A stretch of 64,000 nt of DNA, from NCBI GenBank assembly GCA_910576775.1, contig CAJTJV010000002.1, positions 1 to 64,000 of the forward strand, written 5' to 3'. Origin of the DNA: an uncultured Muribaculaceae bacterium (GTDB lineage Bacteria; Bacteroidota; Bacteroidia; Bacteroidales; Muribaculaceae). Positions 43,288-52,703 of the stretch are shown piece after piece. Under the pieces are notes generated by a model that was not told the origin of the DNA, searched no databases, and was given only the letters and a program-made list of their open reading frames with translations. The position numbers were made by a program, and so were the translations under genes. How positions within the stretch are numbered: position 1 is the first letter of the stretch; each line of letters opens with the position of its first letter.

Positions 43288-44526
43288 ATGACATCTGCTA
43301 TGTTCAACGACCCGCGCAATATCCGAATCGAAGACTATAATTATCCGTTACCTCAGGAGAAAATCGCACTGCACCCTCTTGCCGTACGCGACGCCTGCAA
43401 GCTTCTTGTTTATAATGGCTGTACCATTTCCGATCATATTTTTTCGGAGATTCCGACACTATTGCCAAAAGCTTGTATGTTGGTATGCAACAATACAAGG
43501 GTTATAAATGCCCGCTTGCGCTTCAATAAGGCAACAGGTGCTCTTATCGAGATTTTCTGTCTTGAACCGGCCTCTCCTGCCGATTATGCTCAGGCATTCG
43601 CGACCCGCTGCAAATGTTCTTGGCACTGTCTTATTGGAAATGCCAAGAAATGGAAAGAGGGAATGTTATCAATGACTGTAGACACGATGGCCGGAAGAAC
43701 CATACTTACAGCCGAGCGGATGGAACAACCACCGGCTGTCGACAATTCGCGTGTTATCATGTTCTCGTGGGACAATGATGCCGTTACTTTCTCTGATATA
43801 ATCAGCGCCGTCGGCGAGATTCCTATTCCGCCGTATCTTAACCGTCGTTCTGAAGATTCCGACAGGACGGACTACCAGACCGTCTATAGTCAGATTGACG
43901 GCTCGGTGGCAGCTCCTACTGCCGGTCTGCATTTTACCCCGACACTTCTTGGAGAGATAGAGCGTAAAGGTATTGATATCCGTGAACTTACATTGCATGT
44001 CGGTGCCGGTACTTTCCGTCCCGTCAAAAGCGAATGTATAGGCGATCATGATATGCACAGCGAATTTATAGCCGTTCCGCGGGATATAATTACAGATATT
44101 GCCTGCGCTATCGCTGAAAGAAAAAAGATTGTTGCAGTCGGAACAACCAGTGTCCGTACTCTCGAAAGCCTCTATCATATCGGTCGGCTGATTATTGAGG
44201 GACGATGGAAAGGTGAAGTGCCACAATGGACGGCCTATGGAGCATTGACTGAACCGTCTGCTGCGGAAGCGTTGGAAGCTGTTGTTAAATGGCTTGTTGA
44301 TACGGGAGCCGACACACTTATGGCACATACGCGTATAATAATAGCTCCGGGGTATAAATATCGTGTCGTAGGTGGCATGATAACGAATTTTCACCAGCCT
44401 CAGTCGACGCTTCTGTTGCTCGTATCGGCATTTATAGGGGAGGGTTGGCGTAAGGTCTATACCCATGCTCTAAATGAAGGATATCGTTTCCTTAGCTACG
44501 GTGACGCATGTTATTTTGAACCTTGA
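43288..44526 (+). CDS. queA: S-adenosylmethionine:tRNA ribosyltransferase-isomerase
   Basis: The 412-residue protein has the QueA pattern throughout: IEDYNYPLPQEKIALHPLAV at the start, VCNNTRVINARLRFNKATGA, the long active-site stretch YQTVYSQIDGSVAAPTAGLH, RELTLHVGAGTFRPVKSE and MITNFHQPQSTLLLLVSAFI. QueA transfers the ribosyl part of SAM to preQ1 in tRNA during queuosine synthesis. It is somewhat longer than typical QueA (about 350), with the excess in the first 170 residues. An in-frame ATG at 43300 is a possible start. Some Bacteroidales carry two such genes; this could be the divergent copy. Confidence 0.85.
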   Translation: MTSAMFNDPRNIRIEDYNYPLPQEKIALHPLAVRDACKLLVYNGCTISDHIFSEIPTLLPKACMLVCNNTRVINARLRFNKATGALIEIFCLEPASPADYAQAFATRCKCSWHCLIGNAKKWKEGMLSMTVDTMAGRTILTAERMEQPPAVDNSRVIMFSWDNDAVTFSDIISAVGEIPIPPYLNRRSEDSDRTDYQTVYSQIDGSVAAPTAGLHFTPTLLGEIERKGIDIRELTLHVGAGTFRPVKSECIGDHDMHSEFIAVPRDIITDIACAIAERKKIVAVGTTSVRTLESLYHIGRLIIEGRWKGEVPQWTAYGALTEPSAAEALEAVVKWLVDTGADTLMAHTRIIIAPGYKYRVVGGMITNFHQPQSTLLLLVSAFIGEGWRKVYTHALNEGYRFLSYGDACYFEP

Positions 44527-44593
44527 CAGCGAACAATACATAGTCTGCAGCGTTATTCTTGTATCTACAATGAATAACTAAAAACACTGAACT

Positions 44594-44899
44594 ATGAACT
44601 CGCTAAAACAAGACAAAGCAACGGCTGCCGCCGCTATATCCCGTTCTGCAGCCGAAGTATCCGCTAAAGCCGCTAAGGAAGCCGTCAAGGATCAGGCTCA
44701 GGTTGTTGCCGATAAGGCAAAGGCTCAGGCCTCAAATATTAAGGACAAGGCTGCTGATGTTGCCGGTGATTTAAAGGATAAGGCATCGGGAGTGGCTGAT
44801 AAGGTCAAAGGAAAAGCTGCCGAACTTGCAGACAAGGGTGGCGACATTCTGGATTCAATTGCCGACAAGGTTCACGGCCTGGCCGACAAGATGAGTTGA
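44594..44899 (+). CDS. Small LEA-like amphipathic helix protein
   Basis: The 101-residue protein is almost entirely Ala, Lys, Asp, Val and Gly in imperfect 11-residue repeats: NIKDKAADVAGDLKDKASGV and ADKVKGKAAELADKGGDILD. This is the periodicity of group 3 late-embryogenesis-abundant proteins and related bacterial stress proteins. It has no signal peptide, Cys or Trp. It is probably disordered and becomes helical on drying or at membranes; protective function is inference. It lies alone, with a terminator 62 bases downstream. Confidence 0.75.
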   Translation: MNSLKQDKATAAAAISRSAAEVSAKAAKEAVKDQAQVVADKAKAQASNIKDKAADVAGDLKDKASGVADKVKGKAAELADKGGDILDSIADKVHGLADKMS

Positions 44900-44960
44900 T
44901 AGATGTTGGCTATTACAGACTCAAATTTTGAATATCAATCTTTTCAATTTAGGAATGGAA

Positions 44961-44990
44961 GAATGGTGCGACGGAGATGTGGCACCATTC
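44961..44990. terminator. Terminator between the LEA-like and GT2 genes
   Basis: GAATGGTGC (44961-44969) pairs perfectly with GCACCATTC (44982-44990), followed by TTTCGCTTTTT on the plus strand. It lies between convergent genes; the plus-strand T-run shows it mainly serves the LEA-like gene. Confidence 0.8.
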
Positions 44991-45003
44991 TTTCGCTTTT
45001 TGA

Positions 45004-45936
45004 TTATTTTCCATAAAGCCTCAGGCAACGTATGATTACGGCTGTTAATCGGCTACCTATAAATGTTCCGAGAGCGGCGGAACGGTTGCGGATCCGGCAG
45101 TTCCTGTCGCATATTATGGCTCCGCGCATTCTTCGCAGTTCGCTCCAGCATTCGGCGGCGATACCTTCTTCTTTTTTGGAACATGCGAGATTGAAGATAT
45201 TGAAGCATGCGCTGAATCGTCGGTTGCGGCACGCTCCGGAAAAATATCGTCCCCATTTTGCTGTTATGCTTGCAGTAGCCCACAGAGCGTCGAGGCGAGC
45301 AGGAGTCCATGTATTGACGAAGCTGTCGGGATTGTTCGTATAGTTGTAGACTTTTTTTCCCGAGATGGCAATATTGCGTGCCTGCATGTATATATCGGGG
45401 CACATTTCCATGTCTTCATAACGGTGCCCCGGAGCAAATCGCACGCCGGAGTTGAAAAGGTGGCTGCGATAAAGTTTCGCACACGGACTTTCGTGAAAAC
45501 CAGGACGTTGGTATAGAGTGGACTCGACAGCTCCCCGTGCTGTAACTACTATTGGGGGCAATTCTAATTCGTTATATTGAGCTACCGTAATGTCGATATC
45601 GTCCCGCATGAGGTTGGCAAGATATTCAATGGCATCAGGCAGATAAGTGTCATCAGCGTCCAGAAATGCTATATACTTTCCTTTTGCCACTGATAGACCT
45701 TTATTACGAGCTTCGCTTACACCGATTCCAACTGTGTCGTATGTGCTTAATGATATATTTGGCAGATTCAAGGCTACCTCTTTGATTATTGAAGCAGTAT
45801 TGTCAGATGAACCGTCATTAATGATTATAAGTTCAATGTTGCGATAGGTCTGCGAAGCAACGGATGCTATACAGGCGCCTATAGTCGATTCTGCATTGAG
45901 AGCGGGGACGATGATGCTTACAAGTGGCTCTTTCAT
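45004..45936 (-). CDS. Glycosyltransferase family 2
   Basis: The 310-residue enzyme has the GT-A fold: VSIIVPALNAESTIGACIAS (nucleotide-sugar binding), LIIINDGSSDNTASIIKEVA, and the DxD-type metal site in AFLDADDTYLPDAIEYLANL. The region around FAPGHRYEDMEM is the usual catalytic acidic motif. It would build a surface polysaccharide or glycolipid; donor and acceptor are unknown. Its start overlaps the end of the GHL10-like gene by ATGA, so the two are translated together. Confidence 0.88.
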   Translation of the reverse strand: MKEPLVSIIVPALNAESTIGACIASVASQTYRNIELIIINDGSSDNTASIIKEVALNLPNISLSTYDTVGIGVSEARNKGLSVAKGKYIAFLDADDTYLPDAIEYLANLMRDDIDITVAQYNELELPPIVVTARGAVESTLYQRPGFHESPCAKLYRSHLFNSGVRFAPGHRYEDMEMCPDIYMQARNIAISGKKVYNYTNNPDSFVNTWTPARLDALWATASITAKWGRYFSGACRNRRFSACFNIFNLACSKKEEGIAAECWSELRRMRGAIICDRNCRIRNRSAALGTFIGSRLTAVIIRCLRLYGK

Positions 45937-47387
45937 TTTATTATTATTGGGAAAGAAGCGTCCGATTCATTATTTATACGGTCGAGAGCTGTAACCAGAT
46001 ATACACCCGGTTCATTGGCTTCAAAGCAGCATTCTTCGATGATGTCGACAAGGGCATCGCCGTTGTCAATATCAATATCGTCAATACTGTCGAAGCGGTA
46101 GACCGCATAGCGGACGATGTCGGAGATTTCTCCGCGCCGTGGTGTCGATTCCCACGTTATTTTTCGTGCCGAAAGTTTCAGTTTATCTATCGGGTTGGGA
46201 GCGGTTTCAGCTATCCATGGACAGGCCGGTACTAACGACGGTCGTTGCTGGTATCTTGTTATAAGCGAGTCTGCGACACCCTTATCGTTTTTAGAGAGAG
46301 AATACCCCGGCCACCAGCAATTACCGTTGATATTGGACGCATTGCGGGTCAATGATATTTTTTTTTCAAGACTCTTTTCCCCCATAGTGCGGCTTACATC
46401 CTGCCCGATAAAAAGATGGCGTTTCTTGCCGGCATTGCGGCTCCACCAGTCGACAAGTACAAGATAACCTGCTGCTTTGTGGTTGAGCTCCCAGTAGAGC
46501 TGCGGAATAAGATAGTCGACCCAACCTTTTTCCTCCCAAAGGAGTACATCTGCATAGAGGGCATCATAGTTCTGTAGGCCGGAGGTGTCGCTGCCACGCG
46601 GATCTGTTTTTTTGTTTCGCCATATGCCGAACGGACTTACGCCGAAGCGTACCCATGGCTTTCGTGCTATGATTCGGTTGTGTATGTCTTCGATAAGTAA
46701 GTCTACGTTTTTGCGGCGCCAGTCACCAAGATTCATTCCATTGCCGTATTTGGCGAAGGACGAGTCGTCGGCGAATTTTTTACCTGCTATGGGGTAGGGG
46801 TAGAAATAGTCATCGAAATGAATACCATCAACGTCATAGCGGCTTACGATATCGTCGACAATTTTACCGATGAATTCCCGGTTTTCGGGTTGCCCTGGAT
46901 CAAAATATAGTTTGCCGTCATAACGGATGAAACGTTTCGGATATTTATGGTAGATATGGCCTTTCGGGAGAGTCTGTTTTGCTGACGTTGTGACGCGGTA
47001 AGGATTGAGCCATGCATGAAGTTCCATGCCACGTGCATGAGCTTCTGTTATGACGAATTCAAGCGGATCCCAAAAGGGTACCGGTGCTTTTCCGTTGTCA
47101 GTAAGAAAACGGCTCCATGGCTCATATTTGCTGGCATAGAAAGCGTCGGATTGCGGTCGTACCTGAAAGATTATAACATTTATGCCTACGGCTTTCAGAC
47201 TGTCGAGCTGGTGGCATAGATATGCCTTGTTGCACTCAGTTGTCTGCTGACGGTATTGTGTCTGCCAGACTGTATTTAGCCAAGCCCCGCGGAATTCTCT
47301 TTTAGGGTTCTGCGCTACGGCGAATATTGAAATAAATACCGTTATAGCCAACAACAGAATTGCTTTTTTTATCGTTTGATCCTTCAT
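45933..47387 (-). CDS. Secreted glycosyl hydrolase-like protein (GHL10/DUF187)
   Basis: A 484-residue protein with a signal peptide (cleavage near AVA-Q, residue 26) and a TIM-barrel of the GHL10 family. FRGAWLNTVWQTQYRQQ begins the barrel, VGINVIIFQVRPQSDAFYAS is the second strand, HAWLNPYRVT is a conserved site, and VDGIHFDDYFYPYP carries the acidic residues at the likely active site. A C-terminal Ig or fibronectin-like domain covers about 385-480. GHL10 proteins are thought to act on peptidoglycan or other glycans; activity is not proven here. Overlap with the GT2 gene suggests a shared pathway. Confidence 0.85.
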   Translation of the reverse strand: MKDQTIKKAILLLAITVFISIFAVAQNPKREFRGAWLNTVWQTQYRQQTTECNKAYLCHQLDSLKAVGINVIIFQVRPQSDAFYASKYEPWSRFLTDNGKAPVPFWDPLEFVITEAHARGMELHAWLNPYRVTTSAKQTLPKGHIYHKYPKRFIRYDGKLYFDPGQPENREFIGKIVDDIVSRYDVDGIHFDDYFYPYPIAGKKFADDSSFAKYGNGMNLGDWRRKNVDLLIEDIHNRIIARKPWVRFGVSPFGIWRNKKTDPRGSDTSGLQNYDALYADVLLWEEKGWVDYLIPQLYWELNHKAAGYLVLVDWWSRNAGKKRHLFIGQDVSRTMGEKSLEKKISLTRNASNINGNCWWPGYSLSKNDKGVADSLITRYQQRPSLVPACPWIAETAPNPIDKLKLSARKITWESTPRRGEISDIVRYAVYRFDSIDDIDIDNGDALVDIIEECCFEANEPGVYLVTALDRINNESDASFPIIIK

Positions 47388-47592
47388 GACGCTAAATTAC
47401 AGATAAGTTTCGGAATCTTTAGGCTTTGACGCCTGTTTTTCACTTTCTTTTACCATAATTCAAAGGGAATCGGAGCCTTCAGAACGTTATACCGTAAACA
47501 AAGAAGGGTACATGGCATACATCCCTCAGCCTGCATGTCGAGTAGGGATTACTGGGTATGCGGGGTCTCATAAATAAATAGTTGAAACGTGG

Positions 47593-47626
47593 AGTGGCCG
47601 CCATCCCGGAGGGGATGACGGCCACT
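47593..47626 (-). terminator. Terminator of valS
   Basis: The arms AGTGGCCGCCATCCC (47593-47607) and GGGATGACGGCCACT (47612-47626) pair with one G.U-type position around a 4-base loop. The site begins 27 bases after the valS stop on the minus strand. The stem is strong; the T-run is weak. Confidence 0.65.
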
Positions 47627-47652
47627 TTGCGTTTATTCTTGCGGTTTAATGT

Positions 47653-50334
47653 TCAGGAAAGAGCTTCGAGCGAAGCTTTGAGGGTGGCAATCTTAGCGTC
47701 AGCGTCGGCGAGTTTCTTGCGTTCTGCGGCAACGACAGCCTCAGGCGCGTTGGCTACGAAGCGTTCATTGGAAAGTTTTTTAATGACGGAGGCGCGGAAT
47801 CCCGTGAAATAATCCATCTCTTTGGCGATACGTTCCTTTTCGGCTTCTACATCCGTATTGGCGCTCTGCGGAATGTTGAATTCAATGTTGCCTATCATGA
47901 ATGCGCTTGCAGCTGCATCCTTGACAGCATTCAGTTCAACGGTTTCAAGGCCGGCGAGTTTGGTTACTATGGGAATCACCGCCTCGTCGATTGTCCCGAT
48001 GACCTTAAGAACAAGTTTTTCGCGCTGCGGGATATTTTTTCGCGCGCGGATACCGCGGACACCATTGACAATTTCTTGTGCGAGTTCCATTCGGGTAAGA
48101 ATATCGGGGTCGACTGCGCCGGCTTCCGGCATCGGAGCGTACATGATTGATTCTCCATCACGACGTTCTCCCATATTCTGCCAGAGCTCTTCGGTGATGA
48201 AGGGCATGAAGGGATGTAGCATGCGTAAAAGCGAGTCAAAGAATGTCTCAACCTTACGGTATGTCATGCTGTCAACTGGCGAACCGTATGCCGGTTTTAC
48301 CATTTCGAGATACCAAGAAGAGAAATCATCGCGGAAGAGCTTGTATACAGCCATAAGCGCCTCGTTGAGGCGGAATTTTCCGAACAGGTCGGCGACTTCT
48401 GCAAGGGTGGCGTTCAGACGACTTTCAAACCACTGGCCGGCAGCGATGTTGACATCCGGTTCTGCAATATCTCCATCGATTTCCCAGCCTTTATAGAGAC
48501 GGTAGGCATTCCATATCTTGTTGCAGAAATTACGTCCTTGCTCGACGAGTTTATCATCGTACATGATGTCGTTGCCGGCGGGAGCTGCAAGCATAAGACC
48601 CATGCGGACTCCGTCTGCACCGTATTTGGCTATAAGTTCGAGTGGGTCGGGTGAGTTGCCGAGCATCTTGCTCATCTTGCGTCCGAGTGAGTCGCGGACG
48701 ATACCTGTGAAATAGACGTTGTTGAAAGGCTGTTTTCCGACGTATTCATAACCGGCCATAATCATTCGTGCAACCCAGAAGAAAATTATATCCGGACCTG
48801 TAACGAGAGTGGCGGTAGGATAGTAATAATTTATCTCTTCGTTTCCGGGGCGGTTGATGCCGTCGAAATTGGAGATAGGCCAAAGCCAGGACGAGAACCA
48901 TGTGTCGAGCGCGCCAGGATCCTGCCGGAGATCTTCTTCTTTCAGGTTGGGGTTTCCGGTAGCCTTACGAGCTTTTTCGAGGGCTTCCTCAGCATTGTGG
49001 GCAACGACAAATTTCTCTTCTTCACCTCCTGCATAGAACCATGCGGGAATACGGTGTCCCCACCAAAGCTGCCGACTGATGCACCAGTCCTTTATATTTT
49101 CAAGCCACATGCGGTATGTGGTCTTGTATTTTTCCGGTACGAATCGGATGATATCGTCCATTACAGGTGCGAGACTCTCTTTTGCGAAATGTTCCATCTT
49201 CACGAACCACTGCAGCGACAGACGCGGTTCGATAGGCACCTTGGTACGTTCGGAAAGGCCTACATTGTTTATGTAATCTTCCTCTTTTTCAAGCAATCCG
49301 GCGGCGGCAAGGTCTTTGGCTATTGTTTTGCGTACGTCGAATCGGTCCATGCCTACATACATACCTGCAATTTCTGCCACAGTCCCGTCTTCGTTGAAGA
49401 TATCGATGATTTCGAGATTGTGCGTTTCACCGAGCATATAGTCATTCTTGTCGTGAGCCGGAGTAACTTTCAGACATCCGGTGCCGAATTCGATATCGAC
49501 GTAACGGTCTTCGATAACCGGTACCTTTCGACCGACAAGAGGCACAACGACGCTATGACCTTTAAGCCATGTGTTCTTGGGGTCTTTCGGGTTGATGCAC
49601 ATCGCCGTATCGCCCATTATTGTTTCGGGACGCGTGGTGGCTACGAGTGCGTAATATCTGCCGTCGGCATCGCGGTGCACGATATTTCCTTCCTCGATCT
49701 TTACCTCAGCATTATCTGCAAGGTAATAGCGCAGATAATATAGTTTTGACTGTTCCTGCTCGAAGAATACTTCGTCATCGCTGATAGCTGTCTTGTTCTG
49801 TGGATCCCAGTTCACCATGCGGAGGCCGCGGTAGATAAGCCCTTTGTCATAGAGGTCGACGAATACTTTTATCACGCTTTCACTCCTGACAGGATCCATT
49901 GTGAATGCAGTACGGCTCCAGTCGCATGAAGCACCAAGCTTTCGAAGTTGCTGAAGGATGATGCCTCCGTGCTTCTCCGTCCATTCCCATGCGTGTTTGA
50001 GAAATTCCTCGCGGGTAAGGTCGGTCTTTTTGATACCTTCCGAGGCGAGTTTGGCAATTACCTTTGTCTCGGTTGAGATGGAGGCATGGTCGGTTCCGGG
50101 TACCCACAGCGCGTTTTTGCCGAGCATGCGGGCACGGCGTACAAGTATGTCCTGAATTGTATTGTTGAGCATGTGACCCATATGGAGGACGCCCGTAACA
50201 TTTGGGGGGGGGATAACTACGGTATATGGCTCTCGTTCGTCGGGATGCGATTCAAACAGTTTGTTTTCAAGCCAATAGGCATACCATTTATCTTCAACTT
50301 CCGAAGGGTCGTATTTTTGAGGCAGGTCGTTCAT
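47653..50334 (-). CDS. valS: Valyl-tRNA synthetase
   Basis: I start at the ATG at 50334 (893 residues, MNDLPQKYDPSEVEDKWYAY). An upstream TTG at 50358 overlaps the -7 box TAATTTTG (50363-50356). The class I signatures are PPNVTGVLHMGHMLN (HIGH) and GRKMSKMLGNSPDP (KMSKS). The editing domain has TTRPETIMGDTAMCINP, the anticodon-binding domain follows, and a coiled-coil arm (about 825-893, ending LADADAKIATLKASLEALS) closes the protein. It charges tRNA-Val in the cytoplasm. Length and domain order are standard. Confidence 0.95.
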   Translation of the reverse strand: MNDLPQKYDPSEVEDKWYAYWLENKLFESHPDEREPYTVVIPPPNVTGVLHMGHMLNNTIQDILVRRARMLGKNALWVPGTDHASISTETKVIAKLASEGIKKTDLTREEFLKHAWEWTEKHGGIILQQLRKLGASCDWSRTAFTMDPVRSESVIKVFVDLYDKGLIYRGLRMVNWDPQNKTAISDDEVFFEQEQSKLYYLRYYLADNAEVKIEEGNIVHRDADGRYYALVATTRPETIMGDTAMCINPKDPKNTWLKGHSVVVPLVGRKVPVIEDRYVDIEFGTGCLKVTPAHDKNDYMLGETHNLEIIDIFNEDGTVAEIAGMYVGMDRFDVRKTIAKDLAAAGLLEKEEDYINNVGLSERTKVPIEPRLSLQWFVKMEHFAKESLAPVMDDIIRFVPEKYKTTYRMWLENIKDWCISRQLWWGHRIPAWFYAGGEEEKFVVAHNAEEALEKARKATGNPNLKEEDLRQDPGALDTWFSSWLWPISNFDGINRPGNEEINYYYPTATLVTGPDIIFFWVARMIMAGYEYVGKQPFNNVYFTGIVRDSLGRKMSKMLGNSPDPLELIAKYGADGVRMGLMLAAPAGNDIMYDDKLVEQGRNFCNKIWNAYRLYKGWEIDGDIAEPDVNIAAGQWFESRLNATLAEVADLFGKFRLNEALMAVYKLFRDDFSSWYLEMVKPAYGSPVDSMTYRKVETFFDSLLRMLHPFMPFITEELWQNMGERRDGESIMYAPMPEAGAVDPDILTRMELAQEIVNGVRGIRARKNIPQREKLVLKVIGTIDEAVIPIVTKLAGLETVELNAVKDAAASAFMIGNIEFNIPQSANTDVEAEKERIAKEMDYFTGFRASVIKKLSNERFVANAPEAVVAAERKKLADADAKIATLKASLEALS

Positions 50335-50390
50335 ATTTTCTAATTTTACAAGATGCAAAATTAGAAAAAAAAATTGAATTAGACTAATAT

Positions 50391-52703
50391 TCAGAAGGGA
50401 TAGCCTATGGCAAGATGGAATGCGAGAGAGTTGCCGAACGATGTCATGTTGTAGTATCCGCGTCGACCTGTGTCGTAGGGTGCATGGATACCTATACCGA
50501 GATCGCCACGGATTACAAGCATGCTGATATCAAGGCGTAGTCCTACGCCGGTTCCAAGAGCGAGATCACGGAAGAAGGAAGAGCCTTTAAGTGTTCCGCC
50601 GGGGCGCAGTGGATCGGATTTGAGAAGCCACACGTTGCCTGCGTCAAGAAATACGGCGCCGTGAATAGGTCCTGCTATGGGAAATCTGTACTCCATGTTG
50701 GCTTCAAATTTGAAAGTTCCTGTACGGTCGAAATTGTCTTCAGGCTGTCCCGGTGCTGCCTTATAGCTGCCCGGGCCAATGGAGCGCACAGTAAATGCGC
50801 GCACAGAATTGGCTCCTCCGATATAAAACTGTTCTGCGTACGGGACTTGGGTAGAATTACCATAGGCATGGGCGGCACCTACTGCCACTCGGCTAACAAG
50901 CCAGTGGTCTCCTTTGCCAAGACGGCGATTCCATACGAGTTGGGTCTGCCCCTTGATAAACTGAGAGAAAGGTGTACCGAAGAGCTCTTTTTCGCCTTTC
51001 TTGCCGAATGCACGGTAGATGCCCCAGAATACATTCCCGGCTTCTTGAACTGTGAACTGCCAGTTAAGGCCGTTGTCTGGAGTAATCATACGGTCGTAGA
51101 CATATGTATATATCATCTGCGGTATGAATTGGCTCTGGAAGCTCTGAGCCACGGCGGGGTTGGCAGTCATTATGGAGTCGAATTCCGCCGTAGTATGCAT
51201 AAGATTGGTATAGGTGAGTTTAAAGAGAGTAAGGGTGTTCGATACATGACGTCGCAGACGCCAGTCATAGTTGATGGAAGCGTTGAACTGTGCCATCTTG
51301 AAATAATGTGGGCGGTTGAGAAGGTCGGCGTTCAGCTGAAAGCGCGTCCAGTTCAACTGATAGCGGCTGCGAGGTACGAATCGTGGAGCCAACAGTCTCG
51401 GGAATGCCAGCGACCCGGTGATGCCGAATTCATAAGAGTTGAACACAGAGCCATGGCTGTTTTTGCCTGTCTGCCATTCGTAGCTGCCGGTAGCTTTTAC
51501 TGATAGCTGTTCGCCACCGCCGAAAATATTTTTGTTTGTCACACCGAAAGTGATGCCCGGTCCGATATAGCTGTTGGATTTTGATGATGCATTCATTTCG
51601 AGCGACATTTCGAGCGGAGCATCGAAGGCACAATATATATCAACGTTAAGCAGATGCTTGTCGGTGACGGTAGTATCCGGTATTGCTTCTATGTTGATAG
51701 TGTTGAAAATGCCGAGTCTTGCCAGATATGTCTGCGTGCGATCCATGTTGCGCACTGAAAAAGTCCGTCCGGAACGGAATGCGATGCATTCTTCTATTGA
51801 TTTATGTCGAAGACGCGACGGCATCATCTGTATAAGAGTGGAATTCCGTAATGCTATAGTGTCGGGTTCTCCGCCACCTCCATTGCGGTCGACATATACT
51901 GTCACTTTTCCTGTGCGGTATGGAACACGTGCAATTTTGGGCATGTTTGCCGCCAGTACCATTCGCATTTCTATCTCTCCGGGATATGCCACGGTATCGG
52001 CGAGATATTCGATGAAATCAGGCCGGAAGAAATAATACCCTCTGTTGCGGAGACTATTGGTTATTCGGGTACGTGCGGCATTTAACGAGTCGGTACAATA
52101 TCTTGGCCTTTCTGAGCTGAGATAGATGTCCTTGCTGGCAAGTGAGTCGATAAGACTGTTGAGTACGGTAGTGTCCGGCAGAAGCTGCATGTTGCGGATA
52201 GGATATTCCCTTCCCGGAGCCACATCATAGAGTATCTTGGCTTTTTTTAGGTCTTTGCCCTGTACGAGCTGATAAGTTGCTGTCCCGCTGAGATATCCGT
52301 TGTTGTCGAGAATCTGTTCGATCATGTGTGTGCGCACTTCCGGACGCACCGAAGAGACAAGTACGGGTTCTTCCACAAGTTTGTCATAGAACCAATGGAA
52401 AAATGAGTTTTTAGGCTCATTCCAATAGTTGTACACCCACAGACCGATAGGAAGAGGGTAATGCCACTTGAGCATTTTGATATAGTTGTTGGGTGCGACA
52501 TCAACGGCTTTTTTCACCGATTCAGATACATTTGCAGGAATAGAACCGCTGTCGGACTGTGCAATCATCACTTTCTTTACTCCCGTATAGAGAATCTCGT
52601 CATCGGGAATACGCTTTGTAGTGGAGCACGCCGCAAAAAGCAGTGTGGCCATAGCCGGAAGTAACACCGGCAGAAGATAGAGTTTGCTATACCGGTTTTT
52701 CAT
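50391..52703 (-). CDS. tamL: TamL, lipoprotein TamA/BamA-like outer membrane protein
   Basis: The 770-residue protein belongs to the Omp85 family but carries a type II signal peptide (LLFAACS, Cys26), the mark of the Bacteroidetes TamL variant. POTRA-like domains occupy about 30-380. The C-terminal surface-antigen barrel has the VRAFTVRSIGPG type motif (AEQFYIGGANSVRAFTVRSI, near 650), and ends with a terminal Phe (AFHLAIGYPF). With TamB it helps insert proteins or move lipids at the outer membrane. Its start overlaps the tamB stop by ATGA. Confidence 0.9.
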   Translation of the reverse strand: MKNRYSKLYLLPVLLPAMATLLFAACSTTKRIPDDEILYTGVKKVMIAQSDSGSIPANVSESVKKAVDVAPNNYIKMLKWHYPLPIGLWVYNYWNEPKNSFFHWFYDKLVEEPVLVSSVRPEVRTHMIEQILDNNGYLSGTATYQLVQGKDLKKAKILYDVAPGREYPIRNMQLLPDTTVLNSLIDSLASKDIYLSSERPRYCTDSLNAARTRITNSLRNRGYYFFRPDFIEYLADTVAYPGEIEMRMVLAANMPKIARVPYRTGKVTVYVDRNGGGGEPDTIALRNSTLIQMMPSRLRHKSIEECIAFRSGRTFSVRNMDRTQTYLARLGIFNTINIEAIPDTTVTDKHLLNVDIYCAFDAPLEMSLEMNASSKSNSYIGPGITFGVTNKNIFGGGEQLSVKATGSYEWQTGKNSHGSVFNSYEFGITGSLAFPRLLAPRFVPRSRYQLNWTRFQLNADLLNRPHYFKMAQFNASINYDWRLRRHVSNTLTLFKLTYTNLMHTTAEFDSIMTANPAVAQSFQSQFIPQMIYTYVYDRMITPDNGLNWQFTVQEAGNVFWGIYRAFGKKGEKELFGTPFSQFIKGQTQLVWNRRLGKGDHWLVSRVAVGAAHAYGNSTQVPYAEQFYIGGANSVRAFTVRSIGPGSYKAAPGQPEDNFDRTGTFKFEANMEYRFPIAGPIHGAVFLDAGNVWLLKSDPLRPGGTLKGSSFFRDLALGTGVGLRLDISMLVIRGDLGIGIHAPYDTGRRGYYNMTSFGNSLAFHLAIGYPF

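Noticed and set aside
43669..44466. 265-residue open frame antisense to queA
   Set aside because: It is a shadow of the QueA frame with no recognisable domain or promoter.
50661..51503. 280-residue open frame antisense to tamL
   Set aside because: The whole frame overlaps the conserved barrel of TamL and has no signal or domain of its own.
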